Shown in pieces: positions 44,219 to 53,968 of a stretch of 62,207 nucleotides of DNA. Under the pieces are notes generated by a model. That model worked only from the letters and a program-made list of their open reading frames with translations. It ran no database searches and was not told the DNA's origin. The stretch is from Actinobacillus ureae ATCC 25976 (GTDB lineage: Bacteria > Pseudomonadota > Gammaproteobacteria > Enterobacterales > Pasteurellaceae). A program made the position numbers and the translations under genes. Numbering within the stretch: position 1 is the first letter of the stretch; every line of letters begins with the position of its first letter. Location: assembly GCF_000188255.1 (NCBI RefSeq), contig NZ_GL831081.1:219382-281588 (forward strand). The letters are read 5' to 3'.

Positions 44219-44437
44219 TTAACCTAAAAAAGATTTTTTGTCTTTAATATCAAGGCTTTGATGCAGCTCCGACCAGACAATCACAACTTTATCCGCTTTT
44301 AATTGAGCTAATAAGCGCTCACGTTTTTCCTCTAAAGAAAGTTCTCTTTCGCCGTAATCGGTGCCTTCTCGTAAAATAAATGAATCCAATACATTATTTA
44401 ATGTTGCGGGTTCAAGTTCTTGCCATGGAATAATCAT
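44219..44437 (-). CDS. YheU-family protein
   Basis: 72-residue protein of the YheU (UPF0270) family, function unknown. It carries the characteristic start MIIPWQELEPATLNNVLDSF and the EREL...LLAQLKADKVVIVWSE middle section. It begins five bases after the slmA stop, so it is the last gene of coaBC-dut-slmA-yheU. An odd basic C-terminus (DIKDKKSFLG) ends it. Confidence 0.85.
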   Translation of the reverse strand: MIIPWQELEPATLNNVLDSFILREGTDYGERELSLEEKRERLLAQLKADKVVIVWSELHQSLDIKDKKSFLG

Positions 44438-44442
44438 AAAAC

Positions 44443-45051
44443 TTACTCAAATAACGGCTTAATTAATGCCCATTGTTTTTCAAAGTGTTGATGTTGGTTA
44501 TAACTGAAGTTAGAACGTACTAAACGTAAGAATTGACCTTCGCAAAAATTGACTAAATAGCCGGCGAGCGCTCGTTCATCCTCAAAGGTTTTACCTTCAC
44601 GTAATTTACTCATCTGTAAAATGTTGGTGAACTGAAACTCTAAGCCGTCAAAAAATTTGGCGACACGTGCTTTTAATTGATCGTCTTCAAACATTAGCGC
44701 ATGACCGGTTAGAATGCGAGTAACTCCCGGATTTTTGCGTGCAAATTCAATCACGGTGTAGAGGATCGCTTTTACTGCCAATGCAGTCGAATTCTCTTTG
44801 CGTTTACTTGCATTGATATAACTGGTTAGCGTTTGTTCGATACGTTCAATCAATGCCTCAAACATCTTTGTTTTGCTTGGAAAATAACGGTAAAGCGCAC
44901 CTTCCGAAACACCAACTGCTTTGGCTAAACGTTCGGTGGTTACACGTTGCATACCGTCTTCGGAATTTAATAAGCCAATCAGCACTTCAAGTACTTGTTG
45001 CTGACGTTCTTTCACCGATTTTTTAGGCATCTTAACTGTTGGTTGTATCAT
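44443..45051 (-). CDS. slmA: Nucleoid occlusion factor SlmA
   Basis: TetR-fold DNA-binding protein that blocks FtsZ assembly over the chromosome. 202 residues (E. coli 198). DNA-binding helix-turn-helix [24 protein letters not shown] (read in two parts, about 38-61) is nearly identical to E. coli Slm[21 protein letters not shown] and the C-terminal [15 protein letters not shown] also match. Follows dut after a USS hairpin, in the coaBC-dut-slmA order of enterobacteria. Two possible starts (MIQPTVK and MPKKSVK, eight codons apart). Confidence 0.95.
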   Translation of the reverse strand: MIQPTVKMPKKSVKERQQQVLEVLIGLLNSEDGMQRVTTERLAKAVGVSEGALYRYFPSKTKMFEALIERIEQTLTSYINASKRKENSTALAVKAILYTVIEFARKNPGVTRILTGHALMFEDDQLKARVAKFFDGLEFQFTNILQMSKLREGKTFEDERALAGYLVNFCEGQFLRLVRSNFSYNQHQHFEKQWALIKPLFE

Positions 45052-45099
45052 AAATTTCTCTTTGCTTTGCTAATCTGCTTATTATCAAAAGAAGTCATA

Positions 45100-45143
45100 A
45101 GCGGTCATTTTTGCAAAATTGTTTACAAATTTGACCGCTTGTT
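45100..45143. terminator. Inverted USS pair between dut and slmA
   Basis: ATAAGCGGTCATTTTTGCA and TACAAATTTGACCGCTTGT, partly paired, in the gap after dut on the minus strand. It may reduce read-through into slmA. Confidence 0.65.
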
Positions 45144-45154
45144 TGGGTATCGAA

Positions 45155-45610
45155 TTACTGTTTACCCGAATGACCGAAACCGCCTTCACCGCGTTCGGTT
45201 TGTTCAAAATCATTTACGATATTGAAGCTGGCTTGTACCACCGGCACGAAAACTAACTGAGCAATACGGTCACCGACTTCTACTGTGAAAGGTTTATCGC
45301 TGCGGTTCCATAATGACACCATTAACGGACCTTGATAGTCGCTATCAATTAAACCGACTAAATTGCCTAACACGATACCGTTTTTATGTCCTAAACCTGA
45401 ACGAGGTAAAATCACCGCCGCTAAATTTGGATTAGCGATATAAATTGAAATACCGGTTGGGATCAGTACGGTTTGACCGGGTTCTACGGCTAAAGCATTT
45501 TCAGTTAATGCACGTAAATCTAAGCCTGCTGAACCTTCGGTTGCATAGGCTGGTAATGGAAATTCGTTGCCGATACGGCTATCTAAAATTTTTAAATCGA
45601 TTTGTTTCAT
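45155..45610 (-). CDS. dut: dUTP diphosphatase
   Basis: Hydrolyses dUTP to dUMP, limiting uracil in DNA. 151 residues, trimeric family. The five motifs are present: [10 protein letters not shown] (1), [15 protein letters not shown] (2), [17 protein letters not shown] (3, catalytic Asp), [12 protein letters not shown] (4) and the C-terminal [11 protein letters not shown] (5). It starts eight bases after coaBC, consistent with one transcript. A USS lies in the intergenic region on the slmA side. Confidence 0.98.
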   Translation of the reverse strand: MKQIDLKILDSRIGNEFPLPAYATEGSAGLDLRALTENALAVEPGQTVLIPTGISIYIANPNLAAVILPRSGLGHKNGIVLGNLVGLIDSDYQGPLMVSLWNRSDKPFTVEVGDRIAQLVFVPVVQASFNIVNDFEQTERGEGGFGHSGKQ

Positions 45611-45618
45611 TTATGTTC

Positions 45619-46824
45619 CTATTTGTCGTGTTTAAATTGCTCAATAATCTCGTGAACTAAGGCCTCTGCCAGTTTGCTTTTATCTGCAAGCGGTAGCATT
45701 TTCTCACCGTTTTGCCAAAAGAGTTGTAGGGCATTTTGATCTTGCCCGAACACCTGTCCGCCGGACACATCATTGGCGCAAATTAAATCTAAATTCTTAC
45801 GTTTGAATTTATCTTTAGCATAGTTCGCTACATCTTGCGTTTCCGCTGCAAAACCCACGGTAAACGGGCGATTTTCAGTTAAATTTGCCACATTGGCGAT
45901 AATGTCCGGGTTTTTAACTAATTTAAGAATCAGTTCGTCATTATCAGTGGTTTTCTTGATTTTTTGTGGCGCGACTTCAGCCATTCGATAATCGGCAACG
46001 GCAGCACAACCGATAAAAATTGTAGATTTTTGTGCAAATTTGACCGCTTGTTGTTCCATTTCTACCGCCGATTCCACATCGATTCGAACGACATTTGCCG
46101 GTGTGGCAAGATTGACCGGACCGGCAATCAGATTCACGTGCGCACCACGTTTGGCAAATGCTTCAGCAATCGCAAAGCCCATTTTGCCGGAACTGTGATT
46201 GCTGATATAACGCACAGGATCGATCGCTTCACGGGTTGGGCCGGCGGTAATTGTCACACTAAGATCTTTTAGATCTTGCGTATGGCTAAAGTGATCGCAT
46301 ACCGCGTGGAAGATCTCACTCGGCTCGGACATTCTGCCGGCACCGACATCACCACAAGCTTGGAAGCCGCTATTCGGACCAATCATTTGTATACCGCGAT
46401 TTGCCAATACGGCTAAATTTTCTTGTGTAACTGCTTGTTTGAACATTTGTTGGTTCATTGCCGGTGCGAGTAAAATTGGGCTGGCAGTTGCTAAACAGAG
46501 GGTAGAGAGCAAGTCATTTGCCATACCGGCACGTAAACGAGCGATAAAATCGGCAGACGCCGGTGCAATAACCACGATATCCGCCCATTTTGCTAATTCG
46601 ATATGACCCATTGCCAATTCCGCTTGTGGATCTAATAAGGAATTAGAAACCGCATTGGCTGAAATCGCTTGTAGGGTAAGCGGGGTCACAAAAGCTTCTG
46701 CCGCTGGTGTTAATACGACACGAATGTCTGCATTGGCTTTTTTGAAATGACGAATTAATTCAATCGTTTTATAAGCGGCAATGCCACCGGTAATGCCAAC
46801 CAAAATGCGCTTGTTACTAAGCAT
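45619..46824 (-). CDS. coaBC: Bifunctional PPC synthetase/decarboxylase CoaBC
   Basis: Two steps of coenzyme A synthesis: joins Cys to 4'-phosphopantothenate, then decarboxylates. The frame opens at 46857, but AGGAATTGCT before ATG 46824 and homology ([19 protein letters not shown]) support the shorter start (401 residues). N-terminal flavoprotein CoaC with [15 protein letters not shown] and [12 protein letters not shown] (catalytic Cys about 158); C-terminal CoaB with [20 protein letters not shown] and a nucleotide site. Divergent from radC, as in E. coli. Confidence 0.96.
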   Translation of the reverse strand: MLSNKRILVGITGGIAAYKTIELIRHFKKANADIRVVLTPAAEAFVTPLTLQAISANAVSNSLLDPQAELAMGHIELAKWADIVVIAPASADFIARLRAGMANDLLSTLCLATASPILLAPAMNQQMFKQAVTQENLAVLANRGIQMIGPNSGFQACGDVGAGRMSEPSEIFHAVCDHFSHTQDLKDLSVTITAGPTREAIDPVRYISNHSSGKMGFAIAEAFAKRGAHVNLIAGPVNLATPANVVRIDVESAVEMEQQAVKFAQKSTIFIGCAAVADYRMAEVAPQKIKKTTDNDELILKLVKNPDIIANVANLTENRPFTVGFAAETQDVANYAKDKFKRKNLDLICANDVSGGQVFGQDQNALQLFWQNGEKMLPLADKSKLAEALVHEIIEQFKHDK

Positions 46825-47027
46825 AGCAATTCCTATTTTAAAAAAATATTTATTCATTTTCTGAGAATAAGCAAAGAAGATGAGCCAAATAATTCTACCT
46901 TAATAAGTACTCACTCACAATAAAGCGATTTTTGCGATCTGTATCGAAAAAATAAAACTTTTCTTTTGATTCAAATAGTTAGCTTCTTTATGCTTTTTTT
47001 CTATTTGGTCTAACTGAGTAAAAAATA

Positions 47028-47702
47028 ATGTGTAATGCAGAATTAATGCCACGAGAAAAATTATTAGCTTATGGAGCGGGGTCATTAACTGATCAGGAAT
47101 TATTGGCGATTTTTTTGCGTACCGGCATTAAGGGGCTGCCGGTGATGCAATTATCTGAAACGGTACTCAAACAATTCGGTTCATTAAGAGGGCTACTTAG
47201 TGCGGATGTAAACGCATTTTGTCAAATGAAAGGGCTTGGGCAAACGCAATTTATTCAATTACAAGCTTCAAAAGAAATGACTAAGCGTTATTTAGCACAA
47301 CAAATGCAAGTGCGAGAAAACATTACAGAACCTTATTTAGCCGTGATGTGTTTTCAAGCTGAGCTAGAAGCGGAAGAACGGGAAATTTTTATGGTGATGT
47401 TTCTCGATAATCAGAATCGGCTGATTAAAAAAGAGAAAATGTTTTATGGCACGATTAATCAAGCAACGGTTTACCCTAGAGAAATAATCAAAGAAGCATT
47501 AAAATGTAATGCAGCGGCAATTATTGTCGCCCATAATCATCCCTCTGGCCATTGTACGCCTTCGGAATCGGATAGAATACTCACTAAGAAGATTGAAATG
47601 GCGTGTGATTTGGTTGAAATTCGTTTTGTTGATCATATTGTCGTCGGAAAAGGTGATTATTTTTCCTTCGAAGAAGAGAAGTTTCGCCGAAATAATTCAT
47701 AA
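47028..47702 (+). CDS. radC: RadC-family JAB-domain protein
   Basis: 224-residue MPN/JAB metalloprotease-fold protein. Helix-hairpin-helix part at about 20-75 (LLSADVNAFCQMKGLGQT), then the JAMM metal motif HNHPSGHCTPSESD (about 165-178) with upstream Glu in PREIIKEAL. Despite its name, a DNA-repair role has not held up in E. coli; in competent bacteria the gene is often in the competence regulon. No strong ribosome site before ATG 47028. Its placement ahead of rpmB-rpmG matches E. coli. Confidence 0.92.
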   Translation: MCNAELMPREKLLAYGAGSLTDQELLAIFLRTGIKGLPVMQLSETVLKQFGSLRGLLSADVNAFCQMKGLGQTQFIQLQASKEMTKRYLAQQMQVRENITEPYLAVMCFQAELEAEEREIFMVMFLDNQNRLIKKEKMFYGTINQATVYPREIIKEALKCNAAAIIVAHNHPSGHCTPSESDRILTKKIEMACDLVEIRFVDHIVVGKGDYFSFEEEKFRRNNS

Positions 47703-47759
47703 ATTGAGACTTGAATAATGCTATCAAAGCGAGTATAATCCGTGGTCTTTAAATATGAC

Positions 47760-47825
47760 TTTGGTCGGGCTGAGCCTGACGAGGCAATTAGATAAACTGA
47801 TATAAGTCCTAATCGCCCGAACCAT
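47760..47825 (+). promoter_or_regulatory. Structured rpmB leader
   Basis: GGTCGGGC (about 47763) and GCCCGAACC (about 47815) can close a long stem, inside which GAGCCTGACGAGGCAATTAG adds secondary pairing. Lacks a T run. A ribosomal-protein leader for L28/L33 autoregulation is possible, inferred only from structure and position. Confidence 0.4.
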
Positions 47826-47857
47826 TTAAACATTACTTAAGTAATTGGAGAATTAAA

Positions 47858-48094
47858 ATGTCAAGAGTTTGCCAAGTAACCGGCAAGCGTCCAGCAGTTG
47901 GTAACAACCGCTCACACGCATTAAACGCGACTCGTCGTCGTTTTTTACCTAACTTACACACTCACCGTTTCTGGGTTGAGAGTGAAAACCGTTTCGTAAC
48001 TTTACGCTTAACAGCGAAAGGTATGCGTATTATCGACAAAAAAGGCATCGATGCAGTATTAGCTGAAATCCGTGCTCGTGGCGAAAAAATCTAA
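47858..48094 (+). CDS. rpmB: 50S ribosomal protein L28
   Basis: 78 residues, starting [20 protein letters not shown], the near-invariant L28 N-terminus. Very basic, with [18 protein letters not shown] next and [17 protein letters not shown] at the end. GGAGAATTAAA ribosome site. It forms a two-gene operon with rpmG, 11 bases apart, after a structured leader. Confidence 0.98.
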
Positions 48095-48105
48095 GGAGCT
48101 AACCA

Positions 48106-48276
48106 ATGGCAGCTAAAGGTAATCGTGAGAAAATCAAATTAGTTTCAACTGCTGAAACTGGTCACTTCTACACAACGACTAAAAACAAACGTAATATGCC
48201 TGAAAAAATGGAAATCAAAAAATTTGATCCAGTTGTGCGTAAACACGTTGTTTATAAAGAAGCTAAAATCAAATAA
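48106..48276 (+). CDS. rpmG: 50S ribosomal protein L33
   Basis: 56 residues, [20 protein letters not shown] at the start and [18 protein letters not shown] at the end. The CxxC zinc pairs of some L33 forms are absent: this is the zinc-independent (C-minus) type with no cysteines, as in E. coli. AAGGAGCTAACC precedes ATG. The short length explains why it is easy to overlook. Confidence 0.98.
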   Translation: MAAKGNREKIKLVSTAETGHFYTTTKNKRNMPEKMEIKKFDPVVRKHVVYKEAKIK

Positions 48277-48290
48277 TTTGATTCAATGTT

Positions 48291-48322
48291 TCAAGAGCCC
48301 AGCTTTTCAGCTGGGTTTTTTT
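48291..48322 (+). terminator. rpmBG terminator
   Basis: AGCCCAGCT and AGCTGGGTT pair around TTTC, followed by seven T. Confidence 0.9.
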
Positions 48323-48399
48323 ACGCTAATTTGGCAACCGTTTGCATTTTAGACATTTGAGTAAGCTAATATAAGGTTAGTTAATAAAAATTACTTTAT

Positions 48400-48648
48400 T
48401 TTTTGCCAAAAAAATGTACTATTATGCGTCCTTAGATGTAACCCGCATTTAAGCCTGTTTCCAACCTGCACCTCCTTTCTTTTGTTAAATCTAGGGGCAG
48501 GGTAAAAACAAAAAAGCTGAAACGCTTTTTTTAATAAGTAGCGAGTCAAATGCCCCATGGCATCTGTTTTTTCAGAAACAGAAAGCTTAGGCTTCCCGCA
48601 AGGCACCGGACTTATTTTTTTCACCTATCAATAGGAAACTCATTTCAA
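48400..48648 (+). promoter_or_regulatory. Long structured leader of dat-ddc with internal terminator
   Basis: The interval 48323-48648 holds no ORF of note. It contains a TATTAT box near 48419, a C-rich block complementary to later G-rich sequence (CCTGCACC with GGGGCAGG), an intrinsic terminator AAAAAGC-TGAAAC-GCTTTTTTT (48511-48532), then a second hairpin ATGCC-CCAT-GGCAT and paired TTTCTGTTTC/GAAACAGAAA-like arms before the ribosome site. The shape suggests an attenuation or riboswitch-type control, not assignable to a class by eye. Confidence 0.5.
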
Positions 48649-50013
48649 ATGACAATTACCACTCCTGTAAAAGCAGTTCTCGCATCAAACAAACATTTCT
48701 TAGATCGCCAAGATCAAATGGAATCAAATGTTCGTAGTTATCCTCGTAAATTGCCTTTTGCTTATGCAAAAGCACAAGGTTGCTGGGTAACAGACGTTGA
48801 GGGTAACGAATACCTTGACTTCTTAGCGGGCGCAGGAACACTTGCACTAGGTCACAACCACCCGGTATTAATGCAATCAATCAAAGATGTATTAGAAAGC
48901 GGTTTACCGTTACATACACTTGACTTAACTACACCATTAAAAGATGCATTCACAGAAGAATTACTTTCATTCTTCCCGAAAGATCAATACATCCTTCAAT
49001 TTACCGGTCCATCAGGTGCGGATGCTAACGAAGCAGCAATCAAATTAGCCAAAACTTATACCGGTCGTGGCAATGTGATCGCGTTCTCTGGCGGTTTCCA
49101 CGGTATGACACACGGTGCGTTATCATTAACCGGTAACTTAGGCGCTAAAAATGCGGTACAAAACTTAATGGCGGGCGTGCAATTTATGCCGTATCCGCAT
49201 GAATATCGTTGCCCGTTCGGTATCGGTGGTGAAGCAGGTGCAAAAGCGGTTGAACACTATTTCGAAAACTTTATCGAAGATGTGGAAAGCGGTGTAGTAA
49301 AACCGGCGGCGGTAATTTTAGAAGCGATTCAAGGTGAAGGCGGTGTAGTACCGGCGCCAATCAGCTTCTTACAAAAAGTGCGTGAAGTAACCAAAAAACA
49401 CGGTATCTTAATGATCGTGGACGAAGTTCAAGCTGGTTTTTGCCGCAGTGGTAAAATGTTCGCTTTCGAACACGCAGGCATTGAGCCGGATATCGTGGTA
49501 ATGTCAAAAGCGGTTGGCGGTTCATTACCATTAGCGGTATTAGCAATTCGTAAAGAATTCGATGCATGGCAACCAGCAGGTCACACCGGTACTTTCCGTG
49601 GTAACCAATTAGCAATGGCAACTGGTTATGCTTCATTAAAAATCATGCGTGAAGAAAATTTAGCGCAAAATGCACAAGAACGTGGCGAATACTTAACCAA
49701 CGCATTGCGTGAATTAAGCAAAGAATTCCCATGTATCGGTAATGTACGTGGTCGCGGCTTAATGATGGGTATTGATATCGTTGATGAGCGTAAGCCACAA
49801 GATGCAACCGGTGCTTATCCACAAGACGGCGAATTAGCGGTCGCAATTCAAAAAGCGTGTTTCAACAATAAATTATTGTTAGAGCGTGGTGGCCGTGGCG
49901 GTAACGTAGTACGTGTTCTTTGTGCAGTAAACATCAACCAAGCGGAATGTGAAGAGTTTATCAAGCGCTTCAAACAATCTGTGGCGGATGCAATCAAAGC
50001 AGTACGTGGCTAA
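48649..50013 (+). CDS. dat: L-2,4-diaminobutyrate:2-oxoglutarate aminotransferase
   Basis: PLP enzyme making diaminobutyrate from aspartate semialdehyde, the first step to 1,3-diaminopropane. The frame opens at 48550, but homology begins at ATG 48649 ([17 protein letters not shown]), giving 454 residues as in H. influenzae. Class III aminotransferase features: [28 protein letters not shown], the [16 protein letters not shown] Asp, and PLP-lysine in [16 protein letters not shown] (about 285). AATAGGAAACTC precedes the ATG. First gene of dat-ddc. Confidence 0.95.
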   Translation: MTITTPVKAVLASNKHFLDRQDQMESNVRSYPRKLPFAYAKAQGCWVTDVEGNEYLDFLAGAGTLALGHNHPVLMQSIKDVLESGLPLHTLDLTTPLKDAFTEELLSFFPKDQYILQFTGPSGADANEAAIKLAKTYTGRGNVIAFSGGFHGMTHGALSLTGNLGAKNAVQNLMAGVQFMPYPHEYRCPFGIGGEAGAKAVEHYFENFIEDVESGVVKPAAVILEAIQGEGGVVPAPISFLQKVREVTKKHGILMIVDEVQAGFCRSGKMFAFEHAGIEPDIVVMSKAVGGSLPLAVLAIRKEFDAWQPAGHTGTFRGNQLAMATGYASLKIMREENLAQNAQERGEYLTNALRELSKEFPCIGNVRGRGLMMGIDIVDERKPQDATGAYPQDGELAVAIQKACFNNKLLLERGGRGGNVVRVLCAVNINQAECEEFIKRFKQSVADAIKAVRG

Positions 50014-50017
50014 TCTA

Positions 50018-50073
50018 ACCCTACACGAGTCGTGTAGGGGGGCTTTATCTGAGCCACTTTGTGGCTCTTTTTG
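50018..50073 (+). terminator. Two hairpins in the dat-ddc gap
   Basis: CCCTACACGA/TCGTGTAGGG (50019-50040, near-perfect 10-bp stem) is followed by GAGCCAC/GTGGCTC with CTTTTTG (50051-50073). The second has terminator form, yet ddc follows and has no clear promoter, so read-through must occur or the pair tunes relative expression. Confidence 0.7.
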
Positions 50074-50140
50074 TATGATAGCTCTAACGGGGCAGGATTT
50101 AATTAACTTAGCACAGTTTGTGCTAGGTGTGAGAGAAAAA

Positions 50141-51676
50141 ATGGCAGATATTTCAAAACACAGACAATCGCTTTTCTGTAATGATCCACAATCAATCGCT
50201 GATTATGAAAATGCGATGAATAATGCGGTGCAAGCGGTCAGTGCTTGGTTAAAAAACGACAAAATGTACACAGGTGGTTCAATCAAGCAAATGCGTGCTT
50301 TGATTGATGGCTTTAATCCGTCAAAAGAAGGCGTAGGCGTACAAAAATCACTTGATCACTTAGTGGAAATTTTCTTAAAACCAAGTCTTAAAGTACATCA
50401 CCCACATTCGCTTGCGCATTTACATTGCCCGACAATGGTAACTAGTCAAATTGCGGAAGTGTTAATTAATGCAACTAACCAATCAATGGACTCTTGGGAT
50501 CAAAGCCCTGCAGGTTCGATTATGGAAGAACACTTAATTGATTGGTTACGTCAAAAAGTTGGCTATGGTGTCGGTACTTCAGGCGTGTTTACTTCAGGCG
50601 GTACGCAATCAAATCTCATGGGCGTATTACTTGCTCGTGATTGGGCGATTGCGAAAAACTGGAAAAACGAAGACGGTTCGGAATGGTCGGTACAACGTGA
50701 CGGTATTCCGGCAGACGCAATGAAAAATGTGAAAGTAGTTTGCTCGGAAAATGCTCACTTCTCAGTGCAAAAAAATATGGCAATGATGGGGATGGGCTTC
50801 CAATCTGTGGTAACAGTGCCTTGCAATAAAAACGCTCAAATGGATGTTGTAGCATTAGAGAAGACATTGGCGGATTTAACCGCACAAGGCAAAATCGTTG
50901 CTTGTGTGGTGGCAACAGCCGGTACGACTGACGCTGGTGCGATCGATCCGTTAAAAGAAATTCGTGCAATCACTAATAAATTCGGCGTGTGGTTACATGT
51001 AGATGCCGCTTGGGGTGGTGCGTTATTACTTTCTAAAGATTTCCGTCATTTCTTAGACGGTATCGAAGAAACCGACTCAATCACGTTAGATTTCCACAAA
51101 CACTTCTTCCAAAGTATTTCGTGTGGTGCGTTCTTATTAAAAGATCAGGCAAACTATCGTTTTATCAACTATAAAGCGGATTACCTTAACTCAGAATATG
51201 ATGAAGCACATGGTGTACCAAACTTAGTGGCGAAATCATTACAAACCACTCGTCGTTTTGACGCATTAAAATTATGGTTCACGGTAGAAGCGTTGGGTGA
51301 AGATTTATATGCTTCAATGATTGACCACGGTGTGAAATTAACTAAAGAAGTGGAAGGCTATATTAACGCGACTGACGGCTTAGAAATGTTAGTGCCAAGC
51401 CAATTCGCTTCGGTGTTATTCCGTGTGGTACCGCAAGGCTATCCGGCAGAATTTATCGATACCTTAAACCAAAACGTAGCGGACGAACTTTTCGCACGTG
51501 GCGAAGCAAATATCGGTGTAACCAAAGTGGGCGACAAACAATCGCTTAAGATGACTACGTTAAGCCCGATCGCAACCTTGGAAAACGTGAAAGCGTTATT
51601 AGCACAAGTATTAGCGGAAGCGGATCGTATTAAAGATTCGATTGTAAACGGTACTTATGTGCCGCCGATTGATTAA
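50141..51676 (+). CDS. ddc: L-2,4-diaminobutyrate decarboxylase
   Basis: PLP decarboxylase producing 1,3-diaminopropane. The frame is open back to 49949 (overlapping dat), but [15 protein letters not shown] at 50141 gives 511 residues, the length of the H. influenzae enzyme; GGTGTGAGAG lies upstream. Group II decarboxylase signatures: [18 protein letters not shown] (about 144), [15 protein letters not shown] (about 287-301), and the PLP lysine in [10 protein letters not shown] (about 319). An alternative ATG at 50075 would add 22 residues. The dat-ddc pair is a hallmark of Haemophilus and Acinetobacter polyamine synthesis. Confidence 0.94.
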   Translation: MADISKHRQSLFCNDPQSIADYENAMNNAVQAVSAWLKNDKMYTGGSIKQMRALIDGFNPSKEGVGVQKSLDHLVEIFLKPSLKVHHPHSLAHLHCPTMVTSQIAEVLINATNQSMDSWDQSPAGSIMEEHLIDWLRQKVGYGVGTSGVFTSGGTQSNLMGVLLARDWAIAKNWKNEDGSEWSVQRDGIPADAMKNVKVVCSENAHFSVQKNMAMMGMGFQSVVTVPCNKNAQMDVVALEKTLADLTAQGKIVACVVATAGTTDAGAIDPLKEIRAITNKFGVWLHVDAAWGGALLLSKDFRHFLDGIEETDSITLDFHKHFFQSISCGAFLLKDQANYRFINYKADYLNSEYDEAHGVPNLVAKSLQTTRRFDALKLWFTVEALGEDLYASMIDHGVKLTKEVEGYINATDGLEMLVPSQFASVLFRVVPQGYPAEFIDTLNQNVADELFARGEANIGVTKVGDKQSLKMTTLSPIATLENVKALLAQVLAEADRIKDSIVNGTYVPPID

Positions 51677-51744
51677 TTGGTAAAACTTTAGCGAAAAAAG
51701 ACCGCTTGTAAGGGTAGCTTGCAAGTGATTTTTTTCTAGGCGAT

Positions 51745-51795
51745 TGAGAGCGATTTCCGGCAGGAATATCGCTCGTTTTATGCGTTTTTTCTTGA
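51745..51795 (+). terminator. ddc terminator
   Basis: GAGCGAT and ATCGCTC form a stem extended by TCC/GGA around GGCA, followed by GTTTTATGCGTTTTTTC. A weaker CTTGTAA/TTGCAAG stem with a T run precedes it near 51710, next to a USS core. Confidence 0.75.
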
Positions 51796-51872
51796 CTTAT
51801 TTTGAATTGTTGATTTAATGGTAGGTCGATTTTTTCTTTTCAAATTCAGCGGTAAATTATAAGAGGCATATT

Positions 51873-52205
51873 ATGGCAGAGAGTTTTAGCGTAACACGTC
51901 GTTACTTTGATGATAAAAATTATCCACGCGGTTTTGCTCGTCACGGCGATTACACCATTCGTGAATCTCAAACTTTAGAGCAATTCGGTCAAGCGTGTTT
52001 AGCATTAGAAACTGGCGAACGTAGCCCAGTGACGGCAGAAGAAGAGCGCTTTGTTGCTGTAATGAAAGGTGATGAAATTGCTGAAAGCATTATTGAAAAA
52101 TCATGGTTAAAATACCGTACTTTAACTAGCAAAACAAAACGTATCTATACGCTTTCAGGTAATGCGGGTAACGATACCGGTGATGATTTCAGCGCTGCTG
52201 AATAA
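51873..52205 (+). CDS. maoP: MaoP (YifE), macrodomain Ori organisation protein
   Basis: 110-residue protein matching E. coli YifE/MaoP in its start MAESFSVTRRYFDDKNYPRG and in FARHGDYTIRESQTLEQFG, ERSPVTAEEERFVAV and LTSKTKRIYTLSG. In E. coli MaoP acts with the maoS site to organise the origin macrodomain and has co-evolved with Dam, SeqA and MukBEF. The C-terminus is shorter and less acidic (GNDTGDDFSAAE). AAGAGGCATATT precedes ATG. Single gene with a strong hairpin after it. I do not see an obvious maoS counterpart by eye. Confidence 0.9.
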   Translation: MAESFSVTRRYFDDKNYPRGFARHGDYTIRESQTLEQFGQACLALETGERSPVTAEEERFVAVMKGDEIAESIIEKSWLKYRTLTSKTKRIYTLSGNAGNDTGDDFSAAE

Positions 52206-52238
52206 TAGACATTTCTAAGTATTTGCAATTTTAAGTGT

Positions 52239-52301
52239 GCCACGGAATACGCTGAAAACACGAAAGTGTTAGTCAGGGTATTTTGTGGTTTCTTTTTTAT
52301 A
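52239..52301 (+). terminator. Extended hairpin after maoP
   Basis: CCACGGAATAC pairs with GTATTTTGTGG over 11 positions (two G-U pairs), with an inner CTGA/TCAG stem and a top AACAC-GAAA-GTGTT hairpin with a GNRA tetraloop. TTTCTTTTTT follows. Terminator of maoP or a small structured RNA. Confidence 0.7.
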
Positions 52302-52362
52302 TTAATTTTACTTTTCTCAGCCAGTCTCTTATACGGTTGGGGACAATGAATAGTGATAAATT

Positions 52363-53469
52363 ATGAACCTTCCTATTGAGCAATATTCTGATCTTCTTGC
52401 AAAAAAAGCAGAAAATTTGACCGCCTTACTTGTGCCTTTTAATCCGCCTGCACTTGAAGTGTTTCAGTCTGAAACCAGCCATTTCCGTATGCGTGCCGAA
52501 TTCCGAGTATGGCATGATACTAACGAAGCCGGAGAAAATGAGCTGTATCACATTATGTTCGATCAGGAAACTAAGCAACGTTATCGAGTTGATCAATTCC
52601 CGATTGCTAATCACTTAATCAATAATATGATGAGTACGCTATTAACCGAAATTAAGGGCAATGAATTACTCACTCGTAAATTATTCCAAGTGGATTATCT
52701 CAGCACCTTAAGCGGTGAAATTGCGGTTTCAATGCTTTATCACAAAAAGCTAAACGAAGAATGGCAAGCGGAAGCAGCTGCATTAAAAAAACGCTTAGAA
52801 AATCACGGTTTTAACGTACAAATTATCGGACGTGCAACAAAGCAGAAGATCGCTTTAGAGCGTGATTATGTTGAGGAAGTATTGCCGGTGGACGGGCACA
52901 ATTTAATTTATCGCCAAGTAGAAAACAGCTTTACCCAGCCGAATGCCAAAATGAATATCAAAATGTTGGAATGGGCGAGAAGCTGTACCCAAAATAGTAC
53001 CGGTGATTTATTAGAGCTTTATTGCGGTAATGGAAATTTCTCGATTGCATTAGCCGAGAATTTCCGCCAAGTGTTAGCCACAGAGATTTCAAAATCTTCG
53101 GTTCATTCTGCACAATATAATATTGAACAGAATAGGATCAATAATTTGCAGATTATTCGAATGTCGGCAGAAGAGTTCACTCAGGCAATGAATGGCGTGC
53201 GTGAATTTAATCGCTTAAAAGGAATTGATTTAAAAGCGTATGATTGCAATACGATTTTTGTTGACCCGCCACGAGCAGGTTTGGATCAAGATACCCTAAA
53301 TATGGTGCAGGCTTACGAGCGAATTTTATATATTTCGTGCAATCCGCATACGTTAGCAGATAATTTACAGCAATTGACCCAAACGCATCGTATTGAACGT
53401 GCAGCACTTTTTGATCAGTTCCCTTATACTCATCATGTAGAAAGTGGTGTGTGGTTGATTAGGAAGTAA
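52363..53469 (+). CDS. trmA: tRNA (uracil-5-)-methyltransferase
   Basis: Makes m5U54 (T) in the T-loop of tRNAs. 368 residues (E. coli 366). SAM site [19 protein letters not shown] (about 211), [11 protein letters not shown] (about 302) and the nucleophile in [15 protein letters not shown] (Cys about 326). The N-terminal [20 protein letters not shown] is TrmA-specific; there is no iron-sulfur cluster motif as in RlmD. Lies after maoP with its own upstream region and ahead of two tRNA genes. Confidence 0.96.
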   Translation: MNLPIEQYSDLLAKKAENLTALLVPFNPPALEVFQSETSHFRMRAEFRVWHDTNEAGENELYHIMFDQETKQRYRVDQFPIANHLINNMMSTLLTEIKGNELLTRKLFQVDYLSTLSGEIAVSMLYHKKLNEEWQAEAAALKKRLENHGFNVQIIGRATKQKIALERDYVEEVLPVDGHNLIYRQVENSFTQPNAKMNIKMLEWARSCTQNSTGDLLELYCGNGNFSIALAENFRQVLATEISKSSVHSAQYNIEQNRINNLQIIRMSAEEFTQAMNGVREFNRLKGIDLKAYDCNTIFVDPPRAGLDQDTLNMVQAYERILYISCNPHTLADNLQQLTQTHRIERAALFDQFPYTHHVESGVWLIRK

Positions 53470-53574
53470 GCATAAATAGTCGGTTGTGCTGAAAAATAAA
53501 TCACTTGATGATTTTTAACGATTTTTCGCTTGACCGACTTTGATAAAACTTATATTATTCCGCTCGTTTTCAAC

Positions 53575-53664
53575 GGAGGAATGGTCGAGTGGTTGAAGGC
53601 ACCGGTCTTGAAAACCGGCGAGGGTTTACGCCCTCCGTGAGTTCGAATCTCACTTCCTCCGCCA
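53575..53664 (+). tRNA. tRNA-Ser (anticodon UGA)
   Basis: 90-base class II tRNA: acceptor GGAGGAA/TTCCTCC, anticodon arm CCGGTCTTGAAAACCGG with TGA, long variable arm GAGGGTTTACGCCCTC, T-arm GTTCGAATC, and encoded GCCA end. Reads UCA and other UCN codons. Confidence 0.97.
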
Positions 53665-53746
53665 TCAAATTTATAGCTTGTTGATTTAATAAATCAGCAA
53701 GTTTTTTCTCTCAAAGAGAGTACAATTTAGAATATGTTTTCAATCC

Positions 53747-53836
53747 GGAGGAATGGTCGAGTGGTTGAAGGCACCGGTCTTGAAAACCGGCGAGGGTTTA
53801 CGCCCTCCGTGAGTTCGAATCTCACTTCCTCCGCCA
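53747..53836 (+). tRNA. tRNA-Ser (anticodon UGA), second copy
   Basis: Identical in sequence to the copy 172 bases upstream, including five identical bases beyond the 3' end (GCCATC). The 82-base spacer between copies has a TTGATTTAATAAATCAGC-type dyad and a T run. Confidence 0.97.
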
Positions 53837-53968
53837 TCTATTCAGAGCCGCTTGTAATGTAAATTACAAGTGGTTTTTTCTTGGCAAAATTTTGCAAATT
53901 TCCTGATAAATTTGGCCGCTTATTGCTAACAAAAAAGCACAGAACTTACATTCTGTGCTTTTGTATTT

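Noticed and set aside
48550-48648. In-frame extension upstream of dat as part of the protein
   Set aside because: It runs through leader hairpins and lacks homology; the ATG at 48649 gives the family length.
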